From Acidimicrobiia bacterium (lineage in GTDB: Bacteria; Actinomycetota; Acidimicrobiia; Spongiisociales; UBA5794): a stretch of DNA of 5,275 bases. The position numbers and the translations under genes are program-made. A model generated the notes under the pieces. It worked only from the letters and a program-made list of their open reading frames with translations. It was not told where the DNA came from and made no database searches. This document shows positions 5,272 to 5,275 of the stretch, one piece after another; the stretch's first letter is position 1; each line of letters opens with the position of its first letter. The stretch covers positions 1 through 5,275 of the forward strand of contig JACDBE010000340.1 in the NCBI GenBank assembly GCA_013695075.1, given 5' to 3'.

Positions 5272-5275
5272 CGAC

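Noticed and set aside
1..5275. Toxin-antitoxin pair beside a 7TM protein, transporter and reductase-fold gene as a defence island or new multi-gene system
   Set aside because: Genes lie on both strands, appear to have separate promoters, and show no shared motif, repeats, integrase or nuclease/helicase partners. The content fits ordinary accessory chromosome.

Overview
The window is a compact, very G+C-rich stretch of bacterial chromosome with strong G/C preference at third codon positions, frequent GTG starts and Actinobacteria-like gene content. A high-GC member of Actinomycetota is the best guess; an Acidimicrobiia-type lineage is possible but not proven by the sequence. It holds eight protein genes, one cut by the left edge. 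I see no rRNA, tRNA, insertion sequence, prophage or CRISPR array. No gene-free stretch exceeds about 140 bases.

Layout, left to right. Positions 1-1699, minus strand: a two-gene ABC exporter operon of the ABC-2 type. The ATPase is upstream and its stop overlaps the GTG start of a membrane permease that runs off the window. Positions 1743-2033, minus: a small two-helix membrane protein of the PGPGW family. Positions 2082-2731, minus: a VapBC-type toxin-antitoxin pair (ribbon-helix-helix antitoxin, then PIN-domain ribonuclease), with a readable promoter and an overlapping palindrome. Positions 2871-3719, plus: an orphan seven-helix membrane protein, divergent from vapBC. Positions 3712-4290, minus: a RibD C-terminal/dihydrofolate-reductase-fold protein, convergent with the 7TM gene and overlapping it by 8 bp. 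Positions 4360-5259, minus: an EamA-type (drug/metabolite transporter) ten-helix transporter.

The genes do not form one obvious pathway. They read as ordinary chromosomal housekeeping and accessory units: an exporter, a toxin-antitoxin module, two poorly characterised membrane proteins, a reductase-fold protein and a small-molecule transporter. The most coherent signal is regulatory. Every gene that begins a transcription unit has a -10-like hexamer (mostly TAnnnT) ending 6-9 bases before its start codon and no Shine-Dalgarno sequence, the layout expected of leaderless mRNAs. The two genes that lack such a hexamer are the second genes of operons, and both start inside a GTGA overlap with the preceding stop. 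I did not find convincing evidence of an undescribed multi-gene system; the 7TM orphan is the least explained protein.
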